From Pseudonocardiales bacterium (GTDB lineage Bacteria; Actinomycetota; Actinomycetes; Mycobacteriales; Pseudonocardiaceae): 64,000 bases of DNA. The position numbers were made by a program, and so were the translations under genes. The first letter of the stretch is position 1, and each line of letters starts with the position of its first letter. The notes beneath the pieces are model-generated. The model saw only the letters and a program-made list of their open reading frames with translations. It made no database searches and was not told the origin of the DNA. Positions 27,590 through 36,621 of the stretch are shown piece by piece. Where the stretch lies: contig JAHEXI010000004.1 of NCBI GenBank assembly GCA_023252195.1, positions 124,001 through 188,000 of the forward strand, read 5' to 3'.

Positions 27590-27873
27590 CCGCGTCGCAC
27601 CTTGGTGAGCGCCTCTCGCGCGGGCTGTCCGGTGTGCTGGCCGGGGGTCTGGTGGTGCTTGCGATCGCGCTCTGCGTGGCGCAGTGGCTGGCCGGTACAG
27701 CAGGCCGGCCTGGCCCAGGCCTGGCGACGGTTGCCGGACACGGGATCGCGGCCGCGACCGCGGTTGCGTTGCAGCTGGTCGCCGACCGCTGTCGAGGTCG
27801 CACCGCAGCCCTGGCCTCCTACGCGGTCGTGCTGCTCACGGCCTGCGTCCTCTGGTTCGGATGGTGGGCCTGA
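27586..27873 (+). CDS. small membrane protein coupled to the RecB-like nuclease
   Basis: 95 residues with three hydrophobic helices (VLAGGLVVLAIALCVAQWLAG, GHGIAAATAVALQLVADRC, LASYAVVLLTACVLWFGWWA). The GTG start at 27586 overlaps the TGA of the nuclease gene as GTGA, giving translational coupling. The longer upstream reading of this frame is antisense to nothing but duplicates the nuclease's coding region, so I reject it. Function unknown. Confidence 0.72.
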   Translation: MTASHLGERLSRGLSGVLAGGLVVLAIALCVAQWLAGTAGRPGPGLATVAGHGIAAATAVALQLVADRCRGRTAALASYAVVLLTACVLWFGWWA

Positions 27874-27987
27874 GCCAGGTGACTAGGCCTTACGCAGGCG
27901 AGCGGCGCAGACACCATGATCTCCCTTGTGTGCCGGACACGACATGTCGTCTGAGTCACGCAAACAGCGATCATCGCGATCAGCCGA

Positions 27988-28857
27988 TTAAGGTCGGAAC
28001 TTAGCAGCGAGCCAGGCCTTCCAGGTCGGCAGCAGCACGTCGAGCAGGGCCGGTGGATTCTCGATGGCCGGTGAGTGGGCGGCATCGTGGATCATCGCGA
28101 CCTCGGCGCCCAGCCGGGCCGCCATATCGCGCTGCACCAGCACCGGCCACGCGTCATCGGATTCGCCGAAGGCGACCAAACAGGGGATCGCGCGGGTGCG
28201 CAGGGCGGTGGCCAGCTCAGTGACCCGGTCGGGTTCGGTGCGCAGGCCGGTCGCCATTCCGAGCAGGCCGACGCTGGACGAGCCGAGGAAGCGGGCTCGC
28301 AGCAGCGCGGCCAGTTCGGGCGGTTCGACGATTCCGTTGCGAGCTTCGAGCAGCCTCAGGACGGTCTCGCTGCCTTGGGAACGCATCACCGGCTCGGTGG
28401 CGTCGAGCAACTCCCGGCGCTGTCCTGGCGGCAACCCGCCTGGACCCGAGTCGAGCAAGACCAGCCCGGTCACCGGGGCGCCGGCGAGCACCGCCGCTCG
28501 AGCCACCAACCCGCCGTAGGAGTGCCCTAGCAGCAGCACTTCGCCGGCGGCGGCCAGCTCAGCCACCAGCGCCGCGATGGTCCGACCCAACGGGTCGGGG
28601 TAATAGTCCTGCTCGCAGGGCGGCCCAGGGGACTCGTACTGCCCGGGAAGGTCCAGCGCCAGCACGGACAGACCTGCCCGGCACAGGGGATCCAGCAGGG
28701 CCGCAAAGTCCTCTTTGGATCCGGTGTATCCCGGCACCAGCACGGCCACGGCACCGACGGGCTCAGCGGGTCGGGCGCGCAGAGCCGCAAGTTCGGCTCC
28801 GGGCACCGTTACCTGTACGCGACTGGCGCCGTGCGGAGTGATCTGTGATGCCGTCAC
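27988..28857 (-). CDS. alpha/beta hydrolase
   Basis: 289 residues, complete alpha/beta hydrolase: oxyanion segment VLVPGYTGSKEDF, LDLPGQYES, nucleophile elbow GHSYGG, acid region VAFGESDDAWP and catalytic histidine in IHDAAHSPAIENP. Such enzymes hydrolyse esters, lactones or similar bonds in the cytosol; no substrate can be given. The GTG start at 28857 lies just upstream of the domain. It is followed upstream by a separate minus-strand membrane protein gene. Confidence 0.87.
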   Translation of the reverse strand: MTASQITPHGASRVQVTVPGAELAALRARPAEPVGAVAVLVPGYTGSKEDFAALLDPLCRAGLSVLALDLPGQYESPGPPCEQDYYPDPLGRTIAALVAELAAAGEVLLLGHSYGGLVARAAVLAGAPVTGLVLLDSGPGGLPPGQRRELLDATEPVMRSQGSETVLRLLEARNGIVEPPELAALLRARFLGSSSVGLLGMATGLRTEPDRVTELATALRTRAIPCLVAFGESDDAWPVLVQRDMAARLGAEVAMIHDAAHSPAIENPPALLDVLLPTWKAWLAAKFRP

Positions 28858-28890
28858 CGGGTCGAGCTTACGAGATTACGAATCGCAAGC

Positions 28891-30117
28891 TCAGCGCAGC
28901 GCGACCAGTGTGTCGCCGCGTTGCTCCAGCACTACACCCCCGGAACTGGCGGTACCCACTGGGCCGCGGTAGCCGCCGCGGTCCACCGGCAGCGCGCCGA
29001 GCTGCGCTCCGGTGGTGGTGTCCAGCACGGCTAGCGCACCCGGAACAGGCAGCAGCAGCCGCCCGGCGACCTCCGACCCGGTGCCCAGCGATCCCGCTCG
29101 GGTCCACCGTGGCCGCAGGTCAGCGATGTCCAATGCGACAGTGGCCGAGCCGGTGAACCAGTAGATCTCAGTGGGTGTCTCGGTGACATCGGCCAGCCCG
29201 CCGGGCGGACTGCCGCGCAGGTCGGTGTCCGGGACCGTCAGCGGGTACTCGGCTACCTCCTTGCCCTGGCCGTCGAGCACGGCCAACCGGGCCGGGTCGG
29301 GTAGCGCCACGGCCACCCGCTCCCCGCTCATCGCGATGGCCTGGGCCTGCTGACCCGGAAGCAGGGTGCTGAAAGTCACCTCGGGGTGGTCGGGTTCCTT
29401 GGGATCGGACCGTTGCACGGTGAGCCGCACCCGCTCCCCGGGACACTGCTCCACCACCGCCAGCTTGCCACCGCCCAGTTTGGGATTACTGAGGGCCATT
29501 GAGTCGTGCATGCAGTCTGGTCGGGGTTGGGTCGCAGGCTGCACGGGGGTCGGCAGTCGCCCATAGGCCAGTGTTCGCACCAGGTCGGAGCGCCATACCT
29601 CCAGGTAGCGACGGCCAGTGGCGGCCACCTGGTTACCGGCGGCGACCAGCCGGGTCGGCGCCTCCACCGGACCGGTGCGTTGTGGTCCACGCCGACCGTC
29701 GACCCAGCCCAGGGCGGTCACCTCGCTGCACGTCTCGCTGCGCTGGTAAACCGCCACCACGTGCTGAAATGCGGCTGCCACGGTACACAGCGGTCGGTCG
29801 CGCCGGTAACTCCAGCGCACCGCGCCGGTGTGCAGGTCGCGTCCCGCTACCACGCCAGCGGCACCGGTGACCGCCCTGCCGTCCGCCGCTAGCGGGACCG
29901 GGGTCGCTGGACTTGGCGCCCGCCACGCCTCCGCCAATGCCGTTGGCAATGACCCGGACCCGGCGGCTGAAGTCGCATTAGGACCGACGGCGGTGGTCAG
30001 CGTGGTGCGGCGCGCGTCACTGGTCCACCACAGTGCTGCGGCCACGGTGAGCACAGCCACCGCCACCAGCGCGGCAACGGTGAAGTCCCACCGGGTGCGG
30101 CGTTCGGGCGCGAGCAT
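28891..30117 (-). CDS. membrane-anchored beta-propeller (PQQ-like) protein
   Basis: 408 residues. A single N-terminal anchor helix (FTVAALVAVAVLTVAAALWW) is followed by an extracytoplasmic domain of repeated beta units (GRDLHTGAVRWSYRRDRPLCTVAAAFQHVVAVY, AVLDTTTGAQLGALPV), with cysteines that may pair. It occupies the position of the Ala/Val-rich protein next to rhlE in mycobacteria. Role unknown. The start lies 12 bases after the rhlE stop, so these two minus-strand genes are probably one operon. Confidence 0.78.
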   Translation of the reverse strand: MLAPERRTRWDFTVAALVAVAVLTVAAALWWTSDARRTTLTTAVGPNATSAAGSGSLPTALAEAWRAPSPATPVPLAADGRAVTGAAGVVAGRDLHTGAVRWSYRRDRPLCTVAAAFQHVVAVYQRSETCSEVTALGWVDGRRGPQRTGPVEAPTRLVAAGNQVAATGRRYLEVWRSDLVRTLAYGRLPTPVQPATQPRPDCMHDSMALSNPKLGGGKLAVVEQCPGERVRLTVQRSDPKEPDHPEVTFSTLLPGQQAQAIAMSGERVAVALPDPARLAVLDGQGKEVAEYPLTVPDTDLRGSPPGGLADVTETPTEIYWFTGSATVALDIADLRPRWTRAGSLGTGSEVAGRLLLPVPGALAVLDTTTGAQLGALPVDRGGYRGPVGTASSGGVVLEQRGDTLVALR

Positions 30118-30129
30118 CCGACCGCTGGT

Positions 30130-31767
30130 TTAGCCTGCGGCGCGGGGCTGGCTGCCGTGCTCCCCGGTGCCGGCGCTGCGGCCCCGGCTGCGCCGACGTC
30201 GGCGGCGCGGCCCGGCGTCACCATGGTCGCATGGGTGCTCCGCGGGCGGCGCGGTCTCGGCGCTGATGGCGGCGCTCTCTCCGTTACGGGTGCGCCGCCG
30301 CAGGCGGCGGACCGGCGGAAGCACACTGTCGGCGGGCGCACTGCGCACGCCACGCGCGATGCCAGTGGTACGCCGGGGGCGGCCGGCTTCGTCGCTGGGC
30401 TCGGCTCCCAGCCCGGCCCGGGTGCGCCGGGCCAGCGGCAGCCGCCCGGTGGAGTCGGTGGGGATGTCGAGGTCGCTGAACAGGTGCTCCGAGGTGGAGT
30501 AGGTCTCCGCGGGCTCCGGCATGCCGAGATCCAGCGCGTCACTGATCGACTTCCAGCGGGTTTCCTCGTCCCAGTCGACGAGAGTGATCGCGACGCCGGC
30601 CCGCCCGGCCCGCCCGGTGCGCCCGATCCGGTGCACGTAGGGCTTCTCGTCTTCGGGACACTGGTAGTTGATGACGTGGGTGACCTCCGGGACGTCGATG
30701 CCGCGGGCCGCGACGTCGGTGGCGACCAGCACGTCAACCTTCTCCGAACGGAAGGCGCGAAGCGCCTGCTCGCGGGCTCCCTGGCCGAGGTCACCGTGCA
30801 CTGCTGCGGCCGCGAAACCGCGTTCGGTGAGCTCGTCGGCCACCTTCTGCGCGGTGCGCTTGGTCCTGGTGAAGATCATCGTCAGGCCTCGATCGCGGGC
30901 CTGCAGCATCCGGGACAGCAGTTCGACCTTGTCCATCGCGTGCGCCCGGTAGACGAACTGCCTAGTCAGCTCGTGGATGGCGGTTGCGTCGGGTTCCTCA
31001 GCGCGGATATGCGTTGGTTGGGTCAGGAAGGTCCGGGCCAGCGTGATGATCGGGCCCGGCATGGTGGCCGAGAACAGCATGGTCTGGCGCTGCTCCGGCA
31101 CCATCCGCAGGATTCGCTCGATGTCGGGCAGGAAGCCCAGGTCGAGCATCTCATCGGCCTCGTCGAGGACCAGCACGCGTACCTTGCCCAGCACCAGATG
31201 GCGCTGTTCGGCAAGGTCCAGTAGCCGGCCCGGAGTACCGACCACCAAGTCCACACCTCTGGTCAGGGCCTTGATCTGTGGTTCGTAAGGTCGGCCGCCG
31301 TAGATCGAAAGGACCCGGACGCCGAGATCCCGGCCCGCGGCGGTGAGATCGGCGCTGACCTGCAAGCAGAGCTCTCTGGTCGGAACGACGACCAGGGCGC
31401 GCGGGGTGCCGTCAAGAACGACGTCTCCGGAGGTGATCCGCTGAATCAGCGGCACACCGAAGCCGAGCGTCTTGCCAGTGCCGGTGCGGGCCTGACCGAT
31501 GAGGTCGTCGCCGGCCAGCGCCAGCGGCAAGGTGAGTTCCTGAATAGCAAAGGTGCGCTCGATGCCTACTGCTCGCAGAGTCCGGACGATCTCGTCGCGG
31601 ACACCGAGTTGGGCGAAGGTGGGAGAGTCATCGCGTACCGGTGCGCCAGCCTGCAGCGGCGCGGGCGTCGCGGTTTCGTCGATATCACTCTCGGTACTGG
31701 CTTGGGCGTCGGGGTCGGGAAGCTCCAGGGGATGGATCTCGGGCAATGTGGTCTGGCTGACGGTCAG
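30130..31767 (-). CDS. rhlE: DEAD-box RNA helicase RhlE-like, probable CTG start
   Basis: 545 residues if started at the CTG at 31767. Core motifs: Q-motif [12 protein letters not shown], Walker [20 protein letters not shown] in [16 protein letters not shown] in LFSATMP, and [13 protein letters not shown]. The C-terminal 110 residues are basic and low-complexity ([18 protein letters not shown]), typical of RNA-binding tails. It remodels RNA with ATP, probably in ribosome assembly or mRNA decay. The first ATG-like codon in the frame is a TTG at 31746 without a ribosome-binding site; GAGAGG lies 8 bases before the CTG, giving [13 protein letters not shown]. Confidence 0.9.
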   Translation of the reverse strand: MTVSQTTLPEIHPLELPDPDAQASTESDIDETATPAPLQAGAPVRDDSPTFAQLGVRDEIVRTLRAVGIERTFAIQELTLPLALAGDDLIGQARTGTGKTLGFGVPLIQRITSGDVVLDGTPRALVVVPTRELCLQVSADLTAAGRDLGVRVLSIYGGRPYEPQIKALTRGVDLVVGTPGRLLDLAEQRHLVLGKVRVLVLDEADEMLDLGFLPDIERILRMVPEQRQTMLFSATMPGPIITLARTFLTQPTHIRAEEPDATAIHELTRQFVYRAHAMDKVELLSRMLQARDRGLTMIFTRTKRTAQKVADELTERGFAAAAVHGDLGQGAREQALRAFRSEKVDVLVATDVAARGIDVPEVTHVINYQCPEDEKPYVHRIGRTGRAGRAGVAITLVDWDEETRWKSISDALDLGMPEPAETYSTSEHLFSDLDIPTDSTGRLPLARRTRAGLGAEPSDEAGRPRRTTGIARGVRSAPADSVLPPVRRLRRRTRNGESAAISAETAPPAEHPCDHGDAGPRRRRRRSRGRSAGTGEHGSQPRAAG

Positions 31768-32015
31768 TGTGCTCGCCTCTCTCGTACTGGCGCGTCCACC
31801 GCCGTCTCGCTCGACCAGCTCCGCGCCGCCGGACGGCGCAGCAGAACCGGGAACGAATACATCAGGTCCGCACTCAATTTCATGCGCTCGGCGGCGTGTA
31901 CCGCCGAGCGGGACGCGTGGCCACGGGATTTTATCACCGGGTCAGGTCACGCCCTGTGCACACATCATACCCCTCAACCACGTCAACTGTGCGCGTGACA
32001 CCGCACACTCCGACA

Positions 32016-32681
32016 ATGCGGCACTACGCTCGCGCCGTGGATGTGGCACGTGCGGGCATCGTCGACCTGTTGGGGGTCCTCGCCTACGGAGAGATGTCAG
32101 CTTTCGATCGGCTCGCGCAGGACGCCCGCCATGCCCCCACGCTGAGCGGCAGGGTGGCGATGGCCAGCATGGCGGCTGCTGAGATCGGGCACTTCCGGCA
32201 GCTCGAGAGCCATCTACGCGGTTTGCGTGTCTCGGTGGACGACGCGATGCGCCCGTTCGTGGCGCGCATCGACGCGTTCCATGCCGCAACGGCACCCCGG
32301 TCCTGGCTGGAGTCGCTGGTGAAGGTCTACGTCGGGGACGGGTTGGCGGCGGATTTCTACGGTGAGATGGGTGGCTGGCTAGACGACGCCACCGCTGCGC
32401 TGGTCAAAGAGGTCCTGGCCGACACCGGCCACTCGGCGTTCGCCGAGCGCGAGGTGCGCAACGCCTGCGAGCAGAGCCGTACCACGCGCGACCGGTTGGC
32501 GCTGTGGGGTCGCCGGCTGCTCGGCGAGGCGGTGACCAATGCCCAGCACGTCGTGGCAGAACGTCACGCGCTGGCTGATCTCATCGTCTGCGGCTCCGGA
32601 GACCCGGCTGGCCTGGCCACACTGGTCCGCCGGGTGGAGATTCTGCACGGCCGTCGGATGGCTGCCCTCGGGCTGGGGTGA
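32016..32681 (+). CDS. ferritin-like-fold protein (MiaE-like)
   Basis: 221 residues from the ATG at 32016; a GTG at 32037 is equally possible because no ribosome-binding site is clear and a TACGCT box lies 7 bases before it, which would suit a leaderless transcript. The helical bundle shows [26 protein letters not shown], a later [12 protein letters not shown] and [20 protein letters not shown], i.e. paired Glu/His iron ligands of a di-iron ferritin-like fold. Located beside rhlE and DUF3107, as in mycobacteria. Function unknown. Confidence 0.78.
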   Translation: MRHYARAVDVARAGIVDLLGVLAYGEMSAFDRLAQDARHAPTLSGRVAMASMAAAEIGHFRQLESHLRGLRVSVDDAMRPFVARIDAFHAATAPRSWLESLVKVYVGDGLAADFYGEMGGWLDDATAALVKEVLADTGHSAFAEREVRNACEQSRTTRDRLALWGRRLLGEAVTNAQHVVAERHALADLIVCGSGDPAGLATLVRRVEILHGRRMAALGLG

Positions 32682-32745
32682 GTGCTTGCGGACGGCTCCA
32701 CTAGCCTGGTGCGTCACAGCTCGATCACACCGTGGAGGTTCTGGC

Positions 32746-32976
32746 GTGGAGGTCAAGATTGGCGTCGCGGACAGTCCTCGCGAGCTGACGGTGTCTACCG
32801 CGGACTCGCCTGATGAGGTGGAGGCGCTGATCGTCGAGGCGATGCGGAACACTCAGGGAATGCTGACCATGATCGACGACAAGGGTCGCCGGTACATGGT
32901 GCCGACCGCGAGAATCGCCTACATCGAGATCGGACCAGGGGACAGCCGCCGAGTCGGCTTCTCCGTCGGCTCGTGA
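32746..32976 (+). CDS. DUF3107 protein
   Basis: 76 residues, almost entirely the DUF3107 fold: VEVKIGVADSPRELTVSTADSPDEVEALI, then GMLTMIDDKGRRYMVPTARIAYIEIGPGDSRRVGF. GTG start at 32746, with GGAGG 8 bases upstream. This short actinobacterial protein always sits near TetR and the ferritin-like gene; its role is unknown. Its final Gly-Ser and stop codon lie in the left arm of a dispersed palindromic repeat. Confidence 0.85.
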   Translation: MEVKIGVADSPRELTVSTADSPDEVEALIVEAMRNTQGMLTMIDDKGRRYMVPTARIAYIEIGPGDSRRVGFSVGS

Positions 32977-33016
32977 GTGGCAAACAGTGTTATAGCACTC
33001 AACGCCACTCACGAGC
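32969..33016. repeat. palindromic repeat family B, copy 1
   Basis: GCTCGTGAGTGGC (32969-32981) pairs exactly with 33004-33016. The loop has an inner stem AGTG/CACT. The left arm contains the DUF3107 stop (TCG TGA) and the right arm the stop of the minus-strand TetR gene (also TCG TGA). A second copy of exactly the same 44-base core length is at 35208-35251, with the first 21 bases identical (TCGTGAGTGGCAAACAGTGT and one more). Confidence 0.82.
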
Positions 33017-33650
33017 TGTTCAGGATGGCATCCAGTGCGCCCCAGGCCATCGTCAGCAGGTAGTCCCGCAGTTGTTCCCGGGACAACGTGCGGTCCTGTA
33101 GCCACCAGTCACCGGCTGCTTGCACCATTCCCACGCCGGCGTGGGCCCAGGTCTGGGCACCTCCTGGGTCCAGGCCCAGGCTGCGTAGTTGGTCGGCGAA
33201 GATCGTGGCCAGCGCCCCGGCGATGAGCGCGGCATTGGTCGTGACCGGGTCCCGCGGCAATGGCCGGTCGGTGAACGAGCGGCGCACCACAAAGCGGTAG
33301 AGCTCCGGTTCCCGCTCGATGAACGTCAAGTAGGCCTCGATCACCAGCCGGAGCAGCGTCCGTGGATCAACCTCGGAGCTCAGGCCGGACAGCAGGACAG
33401 CCCGCAACTGCTCGGTGGCAGTCTCGCTGACCGCCATGTAAAGATCGCCCTTGTCGAGAAAATGCCGGTAGAGGATCGGTTTGCTCACGCCGGCCTCGGC
33501 GGCGATGTCGTCCATCGCTACATCGGGGCCGTGCTGGCGGATTGCCCGCATCGCGGCCTCCACCAGCACCGCGCGGCGCTGCTCCCGATGGCCCGAGCGG
33601 CTAGTCGGTGACCGGCGCACAGGCTTGACAGCAGCGGGGTCACCCTTCAT
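33009..33650 (-). CDS. TetR-family transcriptional regulator
   Basis: 213 residues from the ATG at 33650. The N-terminal HTH is complete (AVLVEAAMRAIRQHGPDVAMDDIAAEAGVSKPILYRHFLDKGDLY). The rest is the ligand-binding domain. The operator at 33651-33681 abuts this start, so autoregulation is likely. The gene is divergent from a broken alpha/beta hydrolase, which may have been its target. No inducer can be proposed. Confidence 0.87.
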   Translation of the reverse strand: MKGDPAAVKPVRRSPTSRSGHREQRRAVLVEAAMRAIRQHGPDVAMDDIAAEAGVSKPILYRHFLDKGDLYMAVSETATEQLRAVLLSGLSSEVDPRTLLRLVIEAYLTFIEREPELYRFVVRRSFTDRPLPRDPVTTNAALIAGALATIFADQLRSLGLDPGGAQTWAHAGVGMVQAAGDWWLQDRTLSREQLRDYLLTMAWGALDAILNSS

Positions 33651-33681
33651 GTTACTTATGGTAACTGTTACTGTCGGTAAC
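33651..33681. promoter_or_regulatory. double palindromic TetR-type operator
   Basis: Two perfect copies of GTTAC-N5-GTAAC stand side by side, at 33651-33665 and 33667-33681, 16 bases centre to centre. They lie between the divergent TetR gene (start 33650) and the hydrolase pseudogene (start 33702). This is a classic TetR-dimer site arrangement with two dimers on one face or opposed faces of DNA. Binding is inferred, not shown. Confidence 0.82.
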
Positions 33682-33701
33682 ATCTTGAGCGGGAGCAGGC
33701 G

Positions 33702-34500
33702 ATGACCACGACGGACGAGCGGTCCTTCACTACCCCGGACGGCACAAGATTGGCTTTGTACTGGCAGGGCGAGCGCGACGCACCAGTGACGATCGTGCTC
33801 GTGCACGGCTGGGTTCTGGACTCCCGGACCTGGAACCCGGTCGCGGACGCGCTGTCGAGCGGCCCGCGCGCCCGGCCGGTGTTGCGCTACGACCTGCGCG
33901 GTCACGGGCAGTCCGACCCAGCTCAGCCGGCTACCCGAGCTGGTGGCACAGCGGGTTGGCGGAGTGGCGTTCATCGCGACGTCGTGCGGCGACATGGTGC
34001 CGCACAGCCTGGGCCTGCGACCCGGGTTGGCCCGAATGGTGGCCCGAGGGGAAACCGCGCTGAGGCGTTGGGCCTTGGCGTCCCAGTGGTGGCTGCGTCG
34101 CGAGCCGGTCATCAGATGGACCGGGTTGATCCGGCCTGGGGTGCGCTGGCTGCTGTTCGGTGCACATCCGCGGCCAGCCGATGTCACGCTCTGCGCGACG
34201 TGCTTGGCGCAGGGTCGGCAGCAAACCTGGTGACCTTCCGGTCCACCCTTGACGAGCACGACCAAGTCGCCGCCCTCGCCGCCTTCCGGCAGATACCGGT
34301 GTTGGTGCTGGGCGCCATGAGCGACCGGCTAACTCGCATACCGGCAAGATCGCCGCCGAGCTGCCGCAGGCGACGCTGGTCCGCTACGCCGGCGCGGGAC
34401 ACCTGGTGACGCTGGAGCGCGCCGAGCAGGTGGCCGACCGGATCGAGGAATTGGTCTGCTCGGTGGAGCCGGCCAGCGCTTGCCTGCGGAGTGAGCCATT
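33702..34500 (+). pseudogene. alpha/beta hydrolase, broken by frameshifts and loss of the catalytic elbow
   Basis: The N-terminal quarter is normal (IVLVHGWVLDSRTWNPVADAL, LRYDLRGHGQSDP). After that the frame must change: LPELVAQRVGGVAFIATSCGDM is in another frame, FRSTLDEHDQVAALAAF returns to the first, and ELPQATLVRYAGAGHLVTLERAEQVADRIEEL needs the next. The segment that should carry the GHSMGG nucleophile between GHGQSDP and LPELVAQRV is missing (about 35-45 residues). The gene is therefore non-functional. The 3' boundary is approximate; one frame runs on to about 34564 into the response regulator. Confidence 0.8.
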
Positions 34501-34511
34501 AGGCTCGTGCG

Positions 34512-35213
34512 ATGTCTCGGCTGCTGGTAGTAGAGGACGACGAGACCATCGGCAGTGTCCTTGAGTCCAGCCTGCGCGCTCACGGGCACCAGGTCGGTTG
34601 GCAACGCACCGGTCGGGACGCGCTGCGTGCGGCCGCCGGGACGGACTTCGACCTGGTGCTGCTGGACCTCGGGCTGCCCGACCTGGACGGCGTCGAGGTG
34701 TGCCGGCAGTTACGGGCCAGCAATCCCACCGCGGTGCTGGTGATTCTCACCGCCCGAACCGATGAGATGGATGTCGTGGTCGGTCTCGAGGCCGGCGCGG
34801 ACGACTACCTGACCAAACCGGTGCGGCTGGCCGAGCTGCTGGCCCGGGTCCGAGCCCATCTACGACGGGTGGCGCCCGCGACATCGGAAGCCCAGTCGAT
34901 GCTCGTGGTGGGAGACCTGCTGGTGGACACGGGCAGCCGGCGGGCGAGCGTCGCGGGAACGGAGATGCCGCTGCGGGCCAAGGAGTTCGACCTGCTCGCC
35001 CGCCTCGCCGCAGCGCCGGAAGTGGCGATCAGTCGGGAGACGCTGATGGCGCAGGTGTGGGACGAGAACTGGTTCGGTCCGACCAAGACCCTCGACGTGC
35101 ATGTGGCCGCACTGCGCCGCAAGCTGGCGGGGATGGCCCAACTGGGCTCGATGCCCCGGATCACCACCCTGAGAGGACACGGCTACCGGCTGGAGGCCCC
35201 GAAAGGGTCGTGA
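34512..35213 (+). CDS. OmpR/PhoB-type response regulator
   Basis: 233 residues. The receiver domain has the acidic pair ED-D at residues 8-10, the phospho-acceptor Asp52 (LLDLGLPDLDG) and Lys at TKPVRL. The winged-helix DNA-binding domain begins near residue 130 (LPLRAKEFDLLARLA) and ends with TLRGHGYRLEAP. It pairs with the histidine kinase 84 bases downstream. ATG start at 34512. Its stop codon lies in the left arm of repeat family B, copy 2. The signal is unknown. Confidence 0.92.
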   Translation: MSRLLVVEDDETIGSVLESSLRAHGHQVGWQRTGRDALRAAAGTDFDLVLLDLGLPDLDGVEVCRQLRASNPTAVLVILTARTDEMDVVVGLEAGADDYLTKPVRLAELLARVRAHLRRVAPATSEAQSMLVVGDLLVDTGSRRASVAGTEMPLRAKEFDLLARLAAAPEVAISRETLMAQVWDENWFGPTKTLDVHVAALRRKLAGMAQLGSMPRITTLRGHGYRLEAPKGS

Positions 35214-35251
35214 GTGGCAAACAGTGTTCTGGCACCGAATCACACTCACGA
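35208..35251. repeat. palindromic repeat family B, copy 2
   Basis: A 44-base element with 9-bp arms TCGTGAGTG (35208-35216 and complement 35243-35251). It sits between the co-directional response-regulator and kinase genes and supplies the regulator's stop codon (TCG TGA), just as copy 1 supplies that of DUF3107. It may reduce transcription into the kinase gene. Confidence 0.78.
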
Positions 35252-35296
35252 GCTATAGCATTGTCACGACCTTGCCTCGGTGGGTAGAGGGGACTC

Positions 35297-36583
35297 GTGC
35301 GTACCCGGATCGTCGGCCTCGCCGTGCTCGCCGCCGTACTGGCCATCGCCCTGTTCGGGGTGCCCTTGGCCGGTGGGGTGTTGAAGTATGCGAAGTCCAA
35401 CGAACGAACAAAGCTGCTGCTCGGAGCTGATGCGGCCGCAGCGGCCGTGTCAGCAGACGTGCTCCGCGGCAAGATGCCGACTGATCTTCGCGACCCGAAC
35501 GACGGGACGCACCTCGCGGTCTATGTGGACCGCGGCCTGCGCATCCTCGGTACCGGACCGGAGGGCGGCGATCCAGCGGTGTACGCCGCTCTGCACGGTG
35601 AGATCAGCAACAAGGACCTCAACGGCGAGCTCGTCGTGGCCGTGCCGGTGACCCATGACACCGATGTGATCGGCGCGGTGCGCGCCGCCAGCCCAGTGAT
35701 GGACGTCTACCGGTGGGTCGCGCTGGTCTGGCTGGCCATGCTCGGCTTGGGCGGCTTGGCCATCGGCATGGTCTGGCTGGTCGCCCGGCGCCAGGCCCGG
35801 CGGTTAGCCAGCCCGCTCGAAGAGCTCTCCGAAGCGGCGCGCCGACTCGGTCAAGGTGACTTCAGTGTCCGGACCACACCAGCGGCCATTCCTGAGATCG
35901 ACTCGGTCGGCTCGGCGTTGAACAGCACCGCCGGGCGCCTGGACGAAATGCTCGCCCGCGAACGCTCGTTCTCAGCTGATGCGTCACACCAGCTCCGCAC
36001 TCCGCTGACCGGGTTGCGACTGCGGCTCGAGGCGGCGCTGGAGCATCCAGGTCAGGACCTTCGGCACGCCATCACCGACGGGATCGCTGCTGCGGACCGG
36101 CTGGAGCAGACCATCGAGGAGCTGCTTGCGTTGGCGCGGGACACCCGCAGCTCCAACGCCACGCCGCTGGATCTACCGGTGCTGCTTGACGAGATTGAAG
36201 CCGGCTGGCATGACCGGCTGGCCGCCCAGGACCGTGCGCTGCACGTGGCGGTGGATCCGCTGGCCCCGGTGTCACTCGCCTCGACCGCGGCCGTGCGGCA
36301 GGTGCTCACGGTGCTGTTGGACAACGCTGCCACCCATGGCTCAGGCACCGTGTCGGTGGCGGTGCGCAATGCCGCTGACGCGCTGGCCATCGACGTGTCC
36401 GACGAGGGCACCGGCATCACGGCTCCCGAACCGGAACTGTTCACCCGCCGATCGCGGTTGGCCGACGGGCACGGCATCGGCCTCGCACTGGCCCGCAGCC
36501 TGGCCGAAGCCGAAGGCGGCAGGCTCCGGCTGACCCGGCCCGCTCCGCCCACCTTCACCCTGCTGGTGCCCGCCCAGGCGTAG
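35297..36583 (+). CDS. membrane sensor histidine kinase
   Basis: 428 residues. Two transmembrane helices (IVGLAVLAAVLAIALFGVPL near the N-terminus and WVALVWLAMLGLGGLAIGMVW at about residue 140) frame an extracytoplasmic sensor of about 110 residues. A HAMP domain follows (RRLASPLEELSEAARRLGQGDF), then the HisKA box SADASHQLRTPLTG with phospho-accepting His231. The ATPase has VLLDNAATHG, DEGTGI and GHGIGLALA. GTG start at 35297. It phosphorylates the response regulator encoded upstream; the sensed signal is not evident. Confidence 0.92.
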   Translation: MRTRIVGLAVLAAVLAIALFGVPLAGGVLKYAKSNERTKLLLGADAAAAAVSADVLRGKMPTDLRDPNDGTHLAVYVDRGLRILGTGPEGGDPAVYAALHGEISNKDLNGELVVAVPVTHDTDVIGAVRAASPVMDVYRWVALVWLAMLGLGGLAIGMVWLVARRQARRLASPLEELSEAARRLGQGDFSVRTTPAAIPEIDSVGSALNSTAGRLDEMLARERSFSADASHQLRTPLTGLRLRLEAALEHPGQDLRHAITDGIAAADRLEQTIEELLALARDTRSSNATPLDLPVLLDEIEAGWHDRLAAQDRALHVAVDPLAPVSLASTAAVRQVLTVLLDNAATHGSGTVSVAVRNAADALAIDVSDEGTGITAPEPELFTRRSRLADGHGIGLALARSLAEAEGGRLRLTRPAPPTFTLLVPAQA

Positions 36584-36621
36584 CGGCCAGGATTGTTCAT
36601 GGACGGTTGGAGGAGGCTGCG

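Noticed and set aside
30157-31224. 355-codon plus-strand ORF
   Set aside because: It is antisense to the RhlE helicase, which has every DEAD-box motif.
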